A stretch of 64,000 nt of DNA from Kitasatospora aureofaciens (GTDB lineage: Bacteria > Actinomycetota > Actinomycetes > Streptomycetales > Streptomycetaceae), in contig NZ_JAHTKP010000017.1 in the NCBI RefSeq assembly GCF_019192735.1, forward strand, positions 62,001 to 126,000, written 5' to 3'. Of this stretch, positions 49,007-55,579 are shown piece after piece (position 1 is the stretch's first letter; each line of letters starts with the position of its first letter). Made by a program: the position numbers and the translations under genes. The notes beneath the pieces are model-generated. The model did no database searches. It was not told the origin of the DNA and saw only the letters and a list, made by a program, of their open reading frames with translations.

Positions 49007-49688
49007 GCGAGCCGCCGTACGCGAGCGAGATGGCCTCGGCGGTGCAGAGCAGTTCCGGCACCATGCGGGCCAGTTCGGCCGGCCGCACCCGGTCCGCCGG
49101 GGCGCTCACCGCGCAGGCCGCGACCGTCCGGCCGTCGCTGCCGGCCACCGGCGCGGCCACGCAGGTCACCGGCTCCCGGTGCTCGGCCGACTCGGCCGCC
49201 CAGCCCCGGCGGCGCACCGCGGCCAGCTCGGCCGGGAGTTCGTCCTCGGGGGTGCCGTCCTCGGGCAGCCCGGCGAGCAGCACCCGGCCGACCGCCGTCC
49301 CGGTGACCGGCGCGCGGCGCCCGATCCGGGACGGCCGCCCGGCGCCGTGGCCGCCCACCTCGTCCAGGTAGAGCACCTCGCCGTCCTGGAGCATGGCCAG
49401 CTGGACGGTGTAGCCGCAGCGCGCGTTGAGGGCGGCCAGGTACGGCGCGGCCACCTGCCGGACGTCGATGTCCTCCAGCGCCCGGTGGGCCAGCGACAGC
49501 AGCCGGCCGCCGAGCCGGTAGCGCAGGTCGGGCTGGCGCTGCGCGAAGCCGTGCGCCTCCAGGGTGCGCAACAGCCGCAGCGCGGTGGACTTGTGGACGC
49601 CGATGCTGGTCGCGGCCTGCTCCAGGGTGACCGGCCCGTCGCCGAGCGACCCGAGCAGGGTGAGGGCGCGGTCGACCGACTGCGACAT
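48942..49688 (-). CDS. IclR-family transcriptional regulator
   Basis: The 248-residue protein has an N-terminal winged HTH (SVDRALTLLGSLGDGPVTLE, HKSTALRLLRTLEAHGF) and a C-terminal GAF-like effector domain (CGYTVQLAMLQDGEVLYLDE, RRAPVTGTAVGRVLLAGLPE, AAPVAGSDGRTVAACAVSA). It is divergent from the cysteine desulfurase gene and convergent with the TRIC-like gene. The last ~20 residues (C-terminal to SLAYGG) are the part overlapping the opposite gene and look like a run-on tail. Effector and target are unknown. Confidence 0.92.
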   Translation of the reverse strand: MSQSVDRALTLLGSLGDGPVTLEQAATSIGVHKSTALRLLRTLEAHGFAQRQPDLRYRLGGRLLSLAHRALEDIDVRQVAAPYLAALNARCGYTVQLAMLQDGEVLYLDEVGGHGAGRPSRIGRRAPVTGTAVGRVLLAGLPEDGTPEDELPAELAAVRRRGWAAESAEHREPVTCVAAPVAGSDGRTVAACAVSAPADRVRPAELARMVPELLCTAEAISLAYGGSPSPRWCENRCGARPAARASRT

Positions 49689-49855
49689 GGCGCCCCCGAG
49701 GTTCTGAGAGAAGTGTCCGTCAGGCTAACCGCTGGGCCGTGCAGTGGTACAAACCAGTGCCGGACACCGCCGATCCGGCCGCCGTCCGGCCGGTGGCCGG
49801 ATCGGTGTGCACGGCGGGAACGGCGCGGGGGAGGGCCCTCTACAATCGGGGGGTT

Positions 49856-51037
49856 ATGCCATACCTGGACCATGCGGCGACCACGCCGATGCTGCCCGAG
49901 GCGATCGCCGCGATGACGGCGCACCTCGGAGTCGTCGGCAACGCCTCCTCCCTGCACGCAGCCGGCCGCCGGGCCCGCCGCGTGGTCGAGGAGGCCCGCG
50001 AGTCGCTGGCCGACTCCCTCGGCGCCCGGCCGAGCGAGATCGTGCTCACCGGCGGCGGCACCGAGTCGGACAACCTCGCCGTCAAGGGCCTCTACTGGGC
50101 CCGGCGGGACGCCGATCCGGCCCGCACCCGGGTGTTGTGCAGCCCGGTCGAGCACCACGCGGTGCTGGACGCGGTGCACTGGCTCTCCGAGCACGAGGGC
50201 GCCACCGTCGAGTACCTGCCGGTGGACGGGCTCGGCCGGGTGCATCCGGCGGCGCTGCGCGAGGCGATCGAGCGGGATCCGGCCTCGGTCGCGCTGGTCA
50301 CCGTGATGTGGGCGAACAACGAGGTCGGCACCGTCCAGCCGGTCACCGAACTGGCCGCCGTGGCGGCCGAGTTCGGCATCCCGATGCACGCCGACGCGGT
50401 GCAGGCGCTCGGTCAGGTGCCGGTCTCCTTCGCCGAGTCGGGGCTCACCGCGGTCACCGTCACCGGGCACAAGATCGGCGGCCCGTTCGGCATCGGCGCG
50501 CTGCTGCTCTCGCGCGGCGCCGCGCCCGTCCCGCTGCTGCACGGCGGCGGGCAGGAGCGCGACGTCCGCTCCGGCACCCTGGACGCGCCCGCCGCCGCGG
50601 GCTTCGCCGCCGCCGCGGCGATCGCGGCCGAGCGGCGGGCCGAGCACGCGGTGGCGCTCGGCGCGCTGCGGGACGAGCTGATCGCCGCGGTGCTGGCCGA
50701 GGTGCCGGACGCGGTGCTCAACGGCGACCCGGCGCCCGAGGGCCGGCTGCCCGCCAACGCGCACTTCTCCTTCCCCGGCTGCGAGGGCGACGCGCTGCTG
50801 ATGCTGCTCGACGCCCAGGGCATCGAGTGCTCCACCGGCTCGGCCTGCTCGGCCGGCGTCCCGCAGCCCAGCCACGTGCTGCTCGCGATGGGCGCCGACC
50901 CGCTGCTGGCCCGCGCCTCGCTGCGCTTCTCGCTCGGCCACACCTCCGTCCGGGAGGACGTCACCGCCCTGGCGAAGGCCATCGGCCCGGCCGTCCAGCG
51001 CGCCCGCAACGCGGGCCTGATGGCCGTCCGGCGCTGA
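49856..51037 (+). CDS. Cysteine desulfurase (NifS/IscS class V aminotransferase)
   Basis: It removes sulfur from cysteine as an enzyme-bound persulfide, probably for MnmA encoded just downstream. The 393-residue protein has MPYLDHAATTPMLPEAIAA, EIVLTGGGTESDNLAVKG, PLP Lys206 in VTVTGHKIGGPFG and the persulfide Cys331 in STGSACSAGVPQPSHVL (IscS-like loop). ATG at 49856 is preceded by TACAAT and 9 nt, so it is probably leaderless or nearly so. Iron-sulfur assembly proteins are not adjacent, supporting a tRNA thiolation role. Confidence 0.95.
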   Translation: MPYLDHAATTPMLPEAIAAMTAHLGVVGNASSLHAAGRRARRVVEEARESLADSLGARPSEIVLTGGGTESDNLAVKGLYWARRDADPARTRVLCSPVEHHAVLDAVHWLSEHEGATVEYLPVDGLGRVHPAALREAIERDPASVALVTVMWANNEVGTVQPVTELAAVAAEFGIPMHADAVQALGQVPVSFAESGLTAVTVTGHKIGGPFGIGALLLSRGAAPVPLLHGGGQERDVRSGTLDAPAAAGFAAAAAIAAERRAEHAVALGALRDELIAAVLAEVPDAVLNGDPAPEGRLPANAHFSFPGCEGDALLMLLDAQGIECSTGSACSAGVPQPSHVLLAMGADPLLARASLRFSLGHTSVREDVTALAKAIGPAVQRARNAGLMAVRR

Positions 51038-51110
51038 GGACCGGCCGGGGATCGGCCAGGGGACATCGACTCGGGGAACAGCCGCCGCAGCACGTACGCT
51101 TGTCGGCATC

Positions 51111-52247
51111 ATGACTGACTTCCCGGGTGCCCCGACCGCTCCGTCCACTGGCCGTCTGCGTGTGCTCGCGGCGATGTCCGGCGGGGTGGACTCCGCCGTC
51201 GCCGCCGCGCGCGCCGCCGAAGCGGGGCACGAGGTGACGGGCGTCCACCTGGCGCTGTCGGCGAACCCGCAGTCCTTCCGGACCGGCGCCCGCGGCTGCT
51301 GCACCATCGAGGACTCCCGGGACGCCCGTCGCGCCGCCGACGTGATCGGCATCCCCTTCTACGTGTGGGACCTCGCCGAGCGCTTCCGCGAGGACGTGAT
51401 CGACGACTTCGTCGCCGAGTACGCGGCCGGCCGCACCCCCAACCCCTGCCTGCGCTGCAACGAGAAGATCAAGTTCGCCGCGCTGCTGGACAAGGCGATC
51501 GCGCTCGGCTTCGACGCCGTCTGCACCGGCCACTACGCCCGGATCGTCGACCTGCCCTCCGGGGAGCGCCAGCTCCACCGCGCGGTGGATGCGGCGAAGG
51601 ACCAGTCCTATGTCCTCGGCGTGCTGGATTCGGACCAGCTCGCCCACTCCCTCTTCCCGCTCGGCGACACCACCAAGGACGTCATCCGCGAGGAGGCCGA
51701 GTGCCGCGGCCTGGCCGTCGCCAAGAAGCCCGACAGCCACGACATCTGCTTCATCGCCGACGGCGACACCCAGGGCTTCCTGGCCAGTCACCTCGGCACC
51801 GCCACCGGCGACATCCTCGACGTGGACGGCACCAAGCTCGGCGAGCACGACGGCGCGTACGGCTTCACCATCGGCCAGCGCAAGGGCCTGCGGATCGGCC
51901 GCCCGGCGCCGGACGGCAAGCCCCGCTACGTGCTCGACATCTCCCCGGTGAACAACACCGTCACGGTCGGCCCGGTCGAGGGCCTGGACGTGACCGGCCT
52001 CACCGCGATCCGCCCCCGCTGGTGCGGCGGCGAGCCGGCCGCCGACGGCCGGTACACCGCCCAGCTGCGCGCGCACGGCGAGGAGGTGCCCGTCTCCGCC
52101 TCCGTCGTCGACGGTGAGCTGCACGTGCGCCTGGACAGCCCGGTCCGCGGCATCGCCCCCGGCCAGGCCGTGGTGCTGTACGACGGCACCCGGGTGGTCG
52201 GCTCGGCCACCATCGCGACCACCGAGCGCCCGGCCGTCAAGGCCTGA
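51111..52247 (+). CDS. mnmA: tRNA-specific 2-thiouridylase MnmA
   Basis: MnmA thiolates U34 of tRNA Lys, Glu and Gln using sulfur relayed from the desulfurase. The 378-residue protein has the PP-loop AAMSGGVDSAVAAARAAEA (about residues 20-38), catalytic Cys in NPCLRCNEKIKFA (about 112) and HDICFIADGD (about 213), and the C-terminal beta domains (YTAQLRAHGEEVPV, SPVRGIAPGQAVVLYDG). TACGCT ends 10 nt before ATG 51111, implying a very short leader. A diverged copy of the last 33 codons lies at 53161-53263. Confidence 0.97.
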   Translation: MTDFPGAPTAPSTGRLRVLAAMSGGVDSAVAAARAAEAGHEVTGVHLALSANPQSFRTGARGCCTIEDSRDARRAADVIGIPFYVWDLAERFREDVIDDFVAEYAAGRTPNPCLRCNEKIKFAALLDKAIALGFDAVCTGHYARIVDLPSGERQLHRAVDAAKDQSYVLGVLDSDQLAHSLFPLGDTTKDVIREEAECRGLAVAKKPDSHDICFIADGDTQGFLASHLGTATGDILDVDGTKLGEHDGAYGFTIGQRKGLRIGRPAPDGKPRYVLDISPVNNTVTVGPVEGLDVTGLTAIRPRWCGGEPAADGRYTAQLRAHGEEVPVSASVVDGELHVRLDSPVRGIAPGQAVVLYDGTRVVGSATIATTERPAVKA

Positions 52248-52351
52248 GCCGGACGGGCCGGCCAGGCATCGGCCGGGTCGGCCGATGCCTGAGGTTCGTC
52301 GCTCCTCACCCTTGCTCCTTTCGACGCGAGGGGGAGAGGCGAGTCGGCGAT

Positions 52352-52386
52352 CCCGCCCGCGCCGCCGGCCCGGCGGCGCGGGCGGG
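52352..52386 (+). terminator. Terminator after mnmA
   Basis: A perfect 16-bp stem (CCCGCCCGCGCCGCCG / CGGCGGCGCGGGCGGG) around a 3-nt loop lies ~100 bp after mnmA. Between it and the Uma2 gene (52387-52537) a plus-strand frame continuous with Uma2 (ECQLRGFLARDNATARAWGA) looks coding but has no start; it may be a small gene remnant. Confidence 0.85.
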
Positions 52387-52537
52387 AGTTCAGCGGGAGC
52401 CGGGTCGAACACCCCTGGCATACTCGGAGTGCCAGCTGCGCGGCTTCCTCGCACGGGACAACGCGACTGCCCGGGCCTGGGGAGCGGGACTACGGCAACT
52501 CGCCGAAGCAGCCGATGCACCCTCCGGAGAGGACGGC

Positions 52538-53095
52538 ATGACCTTCTACGAGCAGCACCGCGATTTCATCGAGGAACTGGAGCGGATCGCCCCGGAAGGC
52601 GTTCGGATCGAATGGTCCGGAGACACGCTGATCATGCAGGCGTCGCCGTCCAACATCCATCAGCTCAACGTGGCCCAGGTGCGCAGGCAGTTCGAGCAGC
52701 ACGCTCCTGACGGCTATCTCCCCAGCGAGCGGAGCGAAATCGTCAGCCCTGATGTCTCCAAGGGACGCGAGCCGGACTTGACGTACCTGCCGGTGGAGGT
52801 CCTCTCCGAGCCGGGCAACAAGGCCTCCGCCGCGGAAGCCCTGATCGCTGTGGAGATCGTCTCGCCGTCCAATCCGGGCAACGACTGGATGGACAAGCTG
52901 CACGACTACGCCGTGATGCGCATCCCGCTCTATCTGATCGTGGACCCGCGCCAGCAGACGGTGACGCTGTTCTCTGAGCCGAACCACGACCGGTACCACA
53001 CCCGCAGCGATCGGAAGTTCGGCGACGCGATCAGCATTCCGGAGCCTTTCGGCTTCACGCTGAGCCTGTCGGAGCTCGTTCCGTACAAGGACTGA
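52538..53095 (+). CDS. Uma2-family (DUF820) putative restriction-endonuclease-like protein
   Basis: The 185-residue protein carries the PD-(D/E)XK-type pattern of Uma2 proteins: SKGREPDLTYLPVEVLS (PD), AEALIAVEIVSPSNPGNDWM (E-x-V), then DKLHDYAVMRIPLYLIVDP and QQTVTLFSEPNHDRY. ATG at 52538 is preceded by GGAGAGGA. Uma2 genes are abundant, often mobile and of uncertain function. It is inserted directly before the SDR/mnmA scar, its stop only 4 bp from it, which marks the boundary of acquired DNA. Confidence 0.88.
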   Translation: MTFYEQHRDFIEELERIAPEGVRIEWSGDTLIMQASPSNIHQLNVAQVRRQFEQHAPDGYLPSERSEIVSPDVSKGREPDLTYLPVEVLSEPGNKASAAEALIAVEIVSPSNPGNDWMDKLHDYAVMRIPLYLIVDPRQQTVTLFSEPNHDRYHTRSDRKFGDAISIPEPFGFTLSLSELVPYKD

Positions 53096-53097
53096 TG

Positions 53098-53263
53098 CTC
53101 CGGCATCGGCGCCGTCGTCGCCGAGCGCCTCGCCGAACGCGGGGACGACCTCACCCCGGCCCGCGGCATCGCCCCCGGCCAGGCCGTGGTGCGGTACGAC
53201 GGCACCCGCGTCGTCGGCTCGGCGACCATCGCCGCCACCGAGCGCCCGGCCGTCCGGGCGTAG
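53098..53263 (+). pseudogene. Chimeric scar: SDR 5' fragment joined to mnmA 3' fragment
   Basis: Bases 53098-53152 are identical over 55 bp to 58246-58300 inside the SDR gene (codons about 10-28). Bases 53161-53263 match mnmA 52145-52247 at about 92 of 103 positions and still encode RGIAPGQAVVRYDGTRVVGS, then an intact end and a stop. The order SDR-then-mnmA is reversed relative to the intact genes, as expected at the junction of a tandem duplication or a recombination import. Confidence 0.9.
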
Positions 53264-53276
53264 TCCGGTTCTGAGA

Positions 53277-53305
53277 GCCCGGCCGTCCGCACCGGACGGC
53301 CGGGC
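53277..53305 (-). terminator. Terminator after the methyltransferase gene
   Basis: A perfect 13-bp stem (GCCCGGCCGTCCG / CGGACGGCCGGGC) with a CAC loop lies just beyond the methyltransferase stop at 53309. Confidence 0.85.
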
Positions 53306-53308
53306 CGT

Positions 53309-54481
53309 TCAGCGCTGCGGAACGGGGTTGTCCGGCGAGTCCAGCCAGACGCACTGCCCCTCGGGGGTGACCGTCAGACCGAACCGGTCGGGGCCGGGGC
53401 GGCCGTGGTCGAGCCACCAGCGGTAGGTGGCTTCGGTCTCGTCCCACAGCCGCCGAGCACCGTACTGCCAGACGGTGAAGCTCTGAGCGCCCTTGGTGCC
53501 GTCCCAGTCGACAGCAGCCCAGGAAGACGCGTCGGTGGTGGCGAGCCACAACCGAACCACGACCCCATCGACGTCCGGGTCATGCTGGCGTGCGTGCCAG
53601 ACATCCCCGAGCCGAGAGCCGACAGCGAACTGAGCATCGGCGTCCTGGCCGGCCACCGCCCATGGGTCCAGCTCGGTCACCGACTCGTCCGGTACGTGCT
53701 CATCGCGTACCACGTCACGGAAGATCCGCAGGTCGGACCGGTGGCCGCGCATCAGCATGAACGAGCCGTACGGCATGAACCGGCCCTCAGCGCGGCCGTC
53801 GTGCACCGTCAGGCGGAGCGTTCCCCAGCCGATCCACGGGTTCTCCCACGGTGTGAGGATGACCCCGCTGTCCCGCACCTGATCGAGCCACGCGGTCGGT
53901 ACCCGGTTCACGGCGCAGGTAGAGATGAGCCGGTCGAAGGGCTGACCCGCAGGCCATCCAGCGCCGCCGTCGGCGCAGATCACCTCGGGGTGGAGTCCGG
54001 CCCGGCCGAGCGCGGTCCGGGCAGCGACGGTCACCCGCCCGTCCACTTCGAGCGTGGTCACATTGGCATCGCCCAGGCGGTACGCGAGCAGGCCCGCGTT
54101 CCAGCCCGTGCCGCTCCCGATCTCCAGTACGTTCATGCCTGCACGGGCATCGAGGTCTTCGAGCATGCGGACCACGACTGACGGCATCGACGCCGACGAC
54201 GACGGCCACACCTCACCGTCCACCGGCTCGGCCCCGTCGTTCAGCTGTGTGACCACCGGGGCGTTCGCGTACGCGGCGCTCAGCCAGCCGGCGGGGTCGT
54301 CGGCGCGGTTCAGCGGCTCGTTGTCGTCACCGACCCAGATCCGATCCGGGATAAACGCGTGCCGGGGGACCGCGGTGAGCGCCTTGACCCACTGGTCCGG
54401 GATCTCTCTCCCGAGGTCATCGGCGATGGAGTGGAGCAGGCCACGCAAGGCGGCCTGCTCCTCATGCTGGGGGCGTGTCAC
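53309..54481 (-). CDS. PIMT/PCMT-like O-methyltransferase with C-terminal extension
   Basis: The 390-residue protein is an SAM-dependent methyltransferase of the protein-L-isoaspartate family. It has the N-terminal VKALTAVPRHAFIPDRIW, the substrate-side PVVTQLNDGAEPVDGEVWPS, motif I NVLEIGSGTGWNAGLLAYRL and DRLISTCAVNRVPTAWLDQV. A ~150-residue C-terminal extension ending FGLTVTPEGQCVWLDSPDNP resembles that of the 'methyltransferase, FxLD system' group, as I recall it. GTG at 54481 overlaps the stop of a 46-codon ORF (GTGA). PIMT homologues in RiPP pathways make aspartimides; here the coupled tiny peptide is the natural substrate candidate. Confidence 0.85.
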   Translation of the reverse strand: MTRPQHEEQAALRGLLHSIADDLGREIPDQWVKALTAVPRHAFIPDRIWVGDDNEPLNRADDPAGWLSAAYANAPVVTQLNDGAEPVDGEVWPSSSASMPSVVVRMLEDLDARAGMNVLEIGSGTGWNAGLLAYRLGDANVTTLEVDGRVTVAARTALGRAGLHPEVICADGGAGWPAGQPFDRLISTCAVNRVPTAWLDQVRDSGVILTPWENPWIGWGTLRLTVHDGRAEGRFMPYGSFMLMRGHRSDLRIFRDVVRDEHVPDESVTELDPWAVAGQDADAQFAVGSRLGDVWHARQHDPDVDGVVVRLWLATTDASSWAAVDWDGTKGAQSFTVWQYGARRLWDETEATYRWWLDHGRPGPDRFGLTVTPEGQCVWLDSPDNPVPQR

Positions 54482-54618
54482 TTCTTGTCGCCGTCCTTGT
54501 GCTTCGGCTCCGGGGTCGGCCGCTGGCCGTCCTTCGACGGCTTGTCCTTGCTGAAGTCCTTGTTCCCGCCGTGCTTGCCGCCGCCGGAGCTCCCGCCCTT
54601 ACCGGTTCCCCATGCCAT
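54478..54618 (-). CDS. 46-residue Gly/Lys-rich peptide with two Asp-Gly sites
   Basis: The peptide begins MAWGTGKGGSSGGGKHGGNK, continues DFSKDKPSKDGQRPTPEPKH and ends KDGDKK. ATG at 54618 has AGAGGGGAA upstream and the stop overlaps the methyltransferase GTG, so both are co-translated. It has no Cys and no signal peptide. Asp30-Gly31 and Asp42-Gly43 are the kind of sites at which PIMT enzymes act and aspartimides form. It shares TPEPK with the preceding 30-residue peptide. A RiPP precursor or dedicated client is inferred; a small basic regulatory protein is the alternative. Confidence 0.72.
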   Translation of the reverse strand: MAWGTGKGGSSGGGKHGGNKDFSKDKPSKDGQRPTPEPKHKDGDKK

Positions 54619-54656
54619 GGGTGTTCCCCTCTCTCGATTCTGGTGAGTGTGCTTGC

Positions 54657-54749
54657 TCAGGCCGCCGCGTCGCTGCGGTTCGGGACCATGGGGCCGGGCG
54701 GACGCTCGGCCGGCTTCGGCTTCGGCTTCTTCGGCTCAGGGGTGCTCAT
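54657..54749 (-). CDS. 30-residue Pro/Lys-rich peptide
   Basis: The peptide reads MSTPEPKKPKPKPAERPPGP and then MVPNRSDAAA. A textbook AAGGAG lies 9 nt before the ATG, strong evidence that it is translated. It has no Cys, no membrane segment and no recognisable family. TPEPK recurs in the next peptide, hinting at a shared partner. Upstream (54833-54869) an 8-bp hairpin (TCCGTCCG / CGGACGGA) lies in the 130-bp gap after the ATPase gene, so the peptide genes may be processed or transcribed separately. Confidence 0.7.
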   Translation of the reverse strand: MSTPEPKKPKPKPAERPPGPMVPNRSDAAA

Positions 54750-54879
54750 GATGGTGCTCCTTCTATCGGTCATCCGAGGTGGTGCATGGGCGGTGCCGGC
54801 CGACCCTCGGGGAGCGGTGCGACCGGCACCCATCCGTCCGTCCGGTGTGCCTATGACGGTTCGGACGGAGTCTTGGGTG

Positions 54880-55392
54880 TCAGGCCGAGCGCGCGAGGCG
54901 TTCCGCGGCCTGGTTGTGGGCGGCGTGCACGAGGACGGCCAAGCGCCGCTCACCGGTCACGAGTTGGTCGGCCGCGCACTCGAACCAGACGACCTTGCCC
55001 GAGCCGGCCGGGTGCCAGCCCCACGAGTGCGCGAGCCCGTCGACCAGGATGAGACCACGGCCACCGGTGACCGCATCCTCCGTGGTGTCCGAGCCGGGCG
55101 GACGAAGGCTGTTGTCCGCAACCTCCACCCGCAGCCGCTCACCGGTCCACCGGACCGTGACCTTGCACCGGGCGCGGGCGTGCTCCAGCGCATTCGCGAT
55201 TACCTCGCTCGCGCACAGCTCCAGGTCCCGCAGCGCGTCATCCGACATCGGAACCTGCCAGTGCCGGGCAATCGCCACGACCAGGCGACGCGCCGGAGGA
55301 ACAGCCATCGGATCAGGCTCAACGCCGTACTCCAACGGCACCGGGAAGCTCGCGGTGTTGAGCGGACTGATCAGCACGGCATACCCCTTCAT
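54880..55392 (-). CDS. RsbW-type ATP-binding protein
   Basis: The 170-residue HATPase_c_2 protein has N-box LELCASEVIANALEHARARC, VEVADNSLRPP and the G1 region GGRGLILVDGLAHSWGWH, ending GKVVWFECA. Such proteins often sit divergent from XRE/TPR regulators in Streptomyces, exactly as here. ATG at 55392 lacks a clear ribosome binding site; a perfect 14-bp inverted repeat begins 17 bp upstream, and could control it. It is first in the minus-strand arm with the two peptides and the methyltransferase. Confidence 0.85.
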   Translation of the reverse strand: MKGYAVLISPLNTASFPVPLEYGVEPDPMAVPPARRLVVAIARHWQVPMSDDALRDLELCASEVIANALEHARARCKVTVRWTGERLRVEVADNSLRPPGSDTTEDAVTGGRGLILVDGLAHSWGWHPAGSGKVVWFECAADQLVTGERRLAVLVHAAHNQAAERLARSA

Positions 55393-55408
55393 GGGTGGGC
55401 GTCGGAAC

Positions 55409-55442
55409 CGTGTTCCTGCCGGGCTTGTCCGGCAGGAACACG
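55409..55442. promoter_or_regulatory. Perfect 14-bp inverted repeat upstream of the ATPase gene
   Basis: CGTGTTCCTGCCGG and CCGGCAGGAACACG flank a 6-nt loop. It lies 17 bp before the ATPase ATG in the divergent promoter region, where a terminator makes little sense, so an operator or 5'-leader hairpin is likelier. Confidence 0.65.
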
Positions 55443-55500
55443 TAGCTCACACATGAAGAGCTTCGACCGTCGAGCCGTTTCCGGGGATGACCGGCTGGTG

Positions 55501-55515
55501 TTACCGAAGCGGTAA
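55501..55515. promoter_or_regulatory. TTACCG-AAG-CGGTAA palindrome, candidate XRE operator
   Basis: A perfect 6-bp dyad with a 3-nt centre lies ~65 bp upstream of the XRE gene and ~110 bp upstream of the divergent ATPase gene. TTGATG (55536-55541) and TATGCT (55555-55560) downstream of it are weak promoter elements for the XRE gene. Confidence 0.6.
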
Positions 55516-55579
55516 TACGCTGCTGTCAGCGAGATTTGATGATCTGCCAGTGGCTATGCTCTCGTGCAAAGGCTGCCTC

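Noticed and set aside
53098..53263. Phage attachment site (attL/attR) at mnmA
   Set aside because: The duplicated mnmA end is diverged and joined to an SDR fragment, and no integrase or phage gene is near; duplication or recombination explains it better.
53309..54749. An FxLD-type lanthipeptide cluster
   Set aside because: The methyltransferase tail resembles that group, but neither peptide has an FxLD motif or Cys, and no lanthionine synthetase is present.
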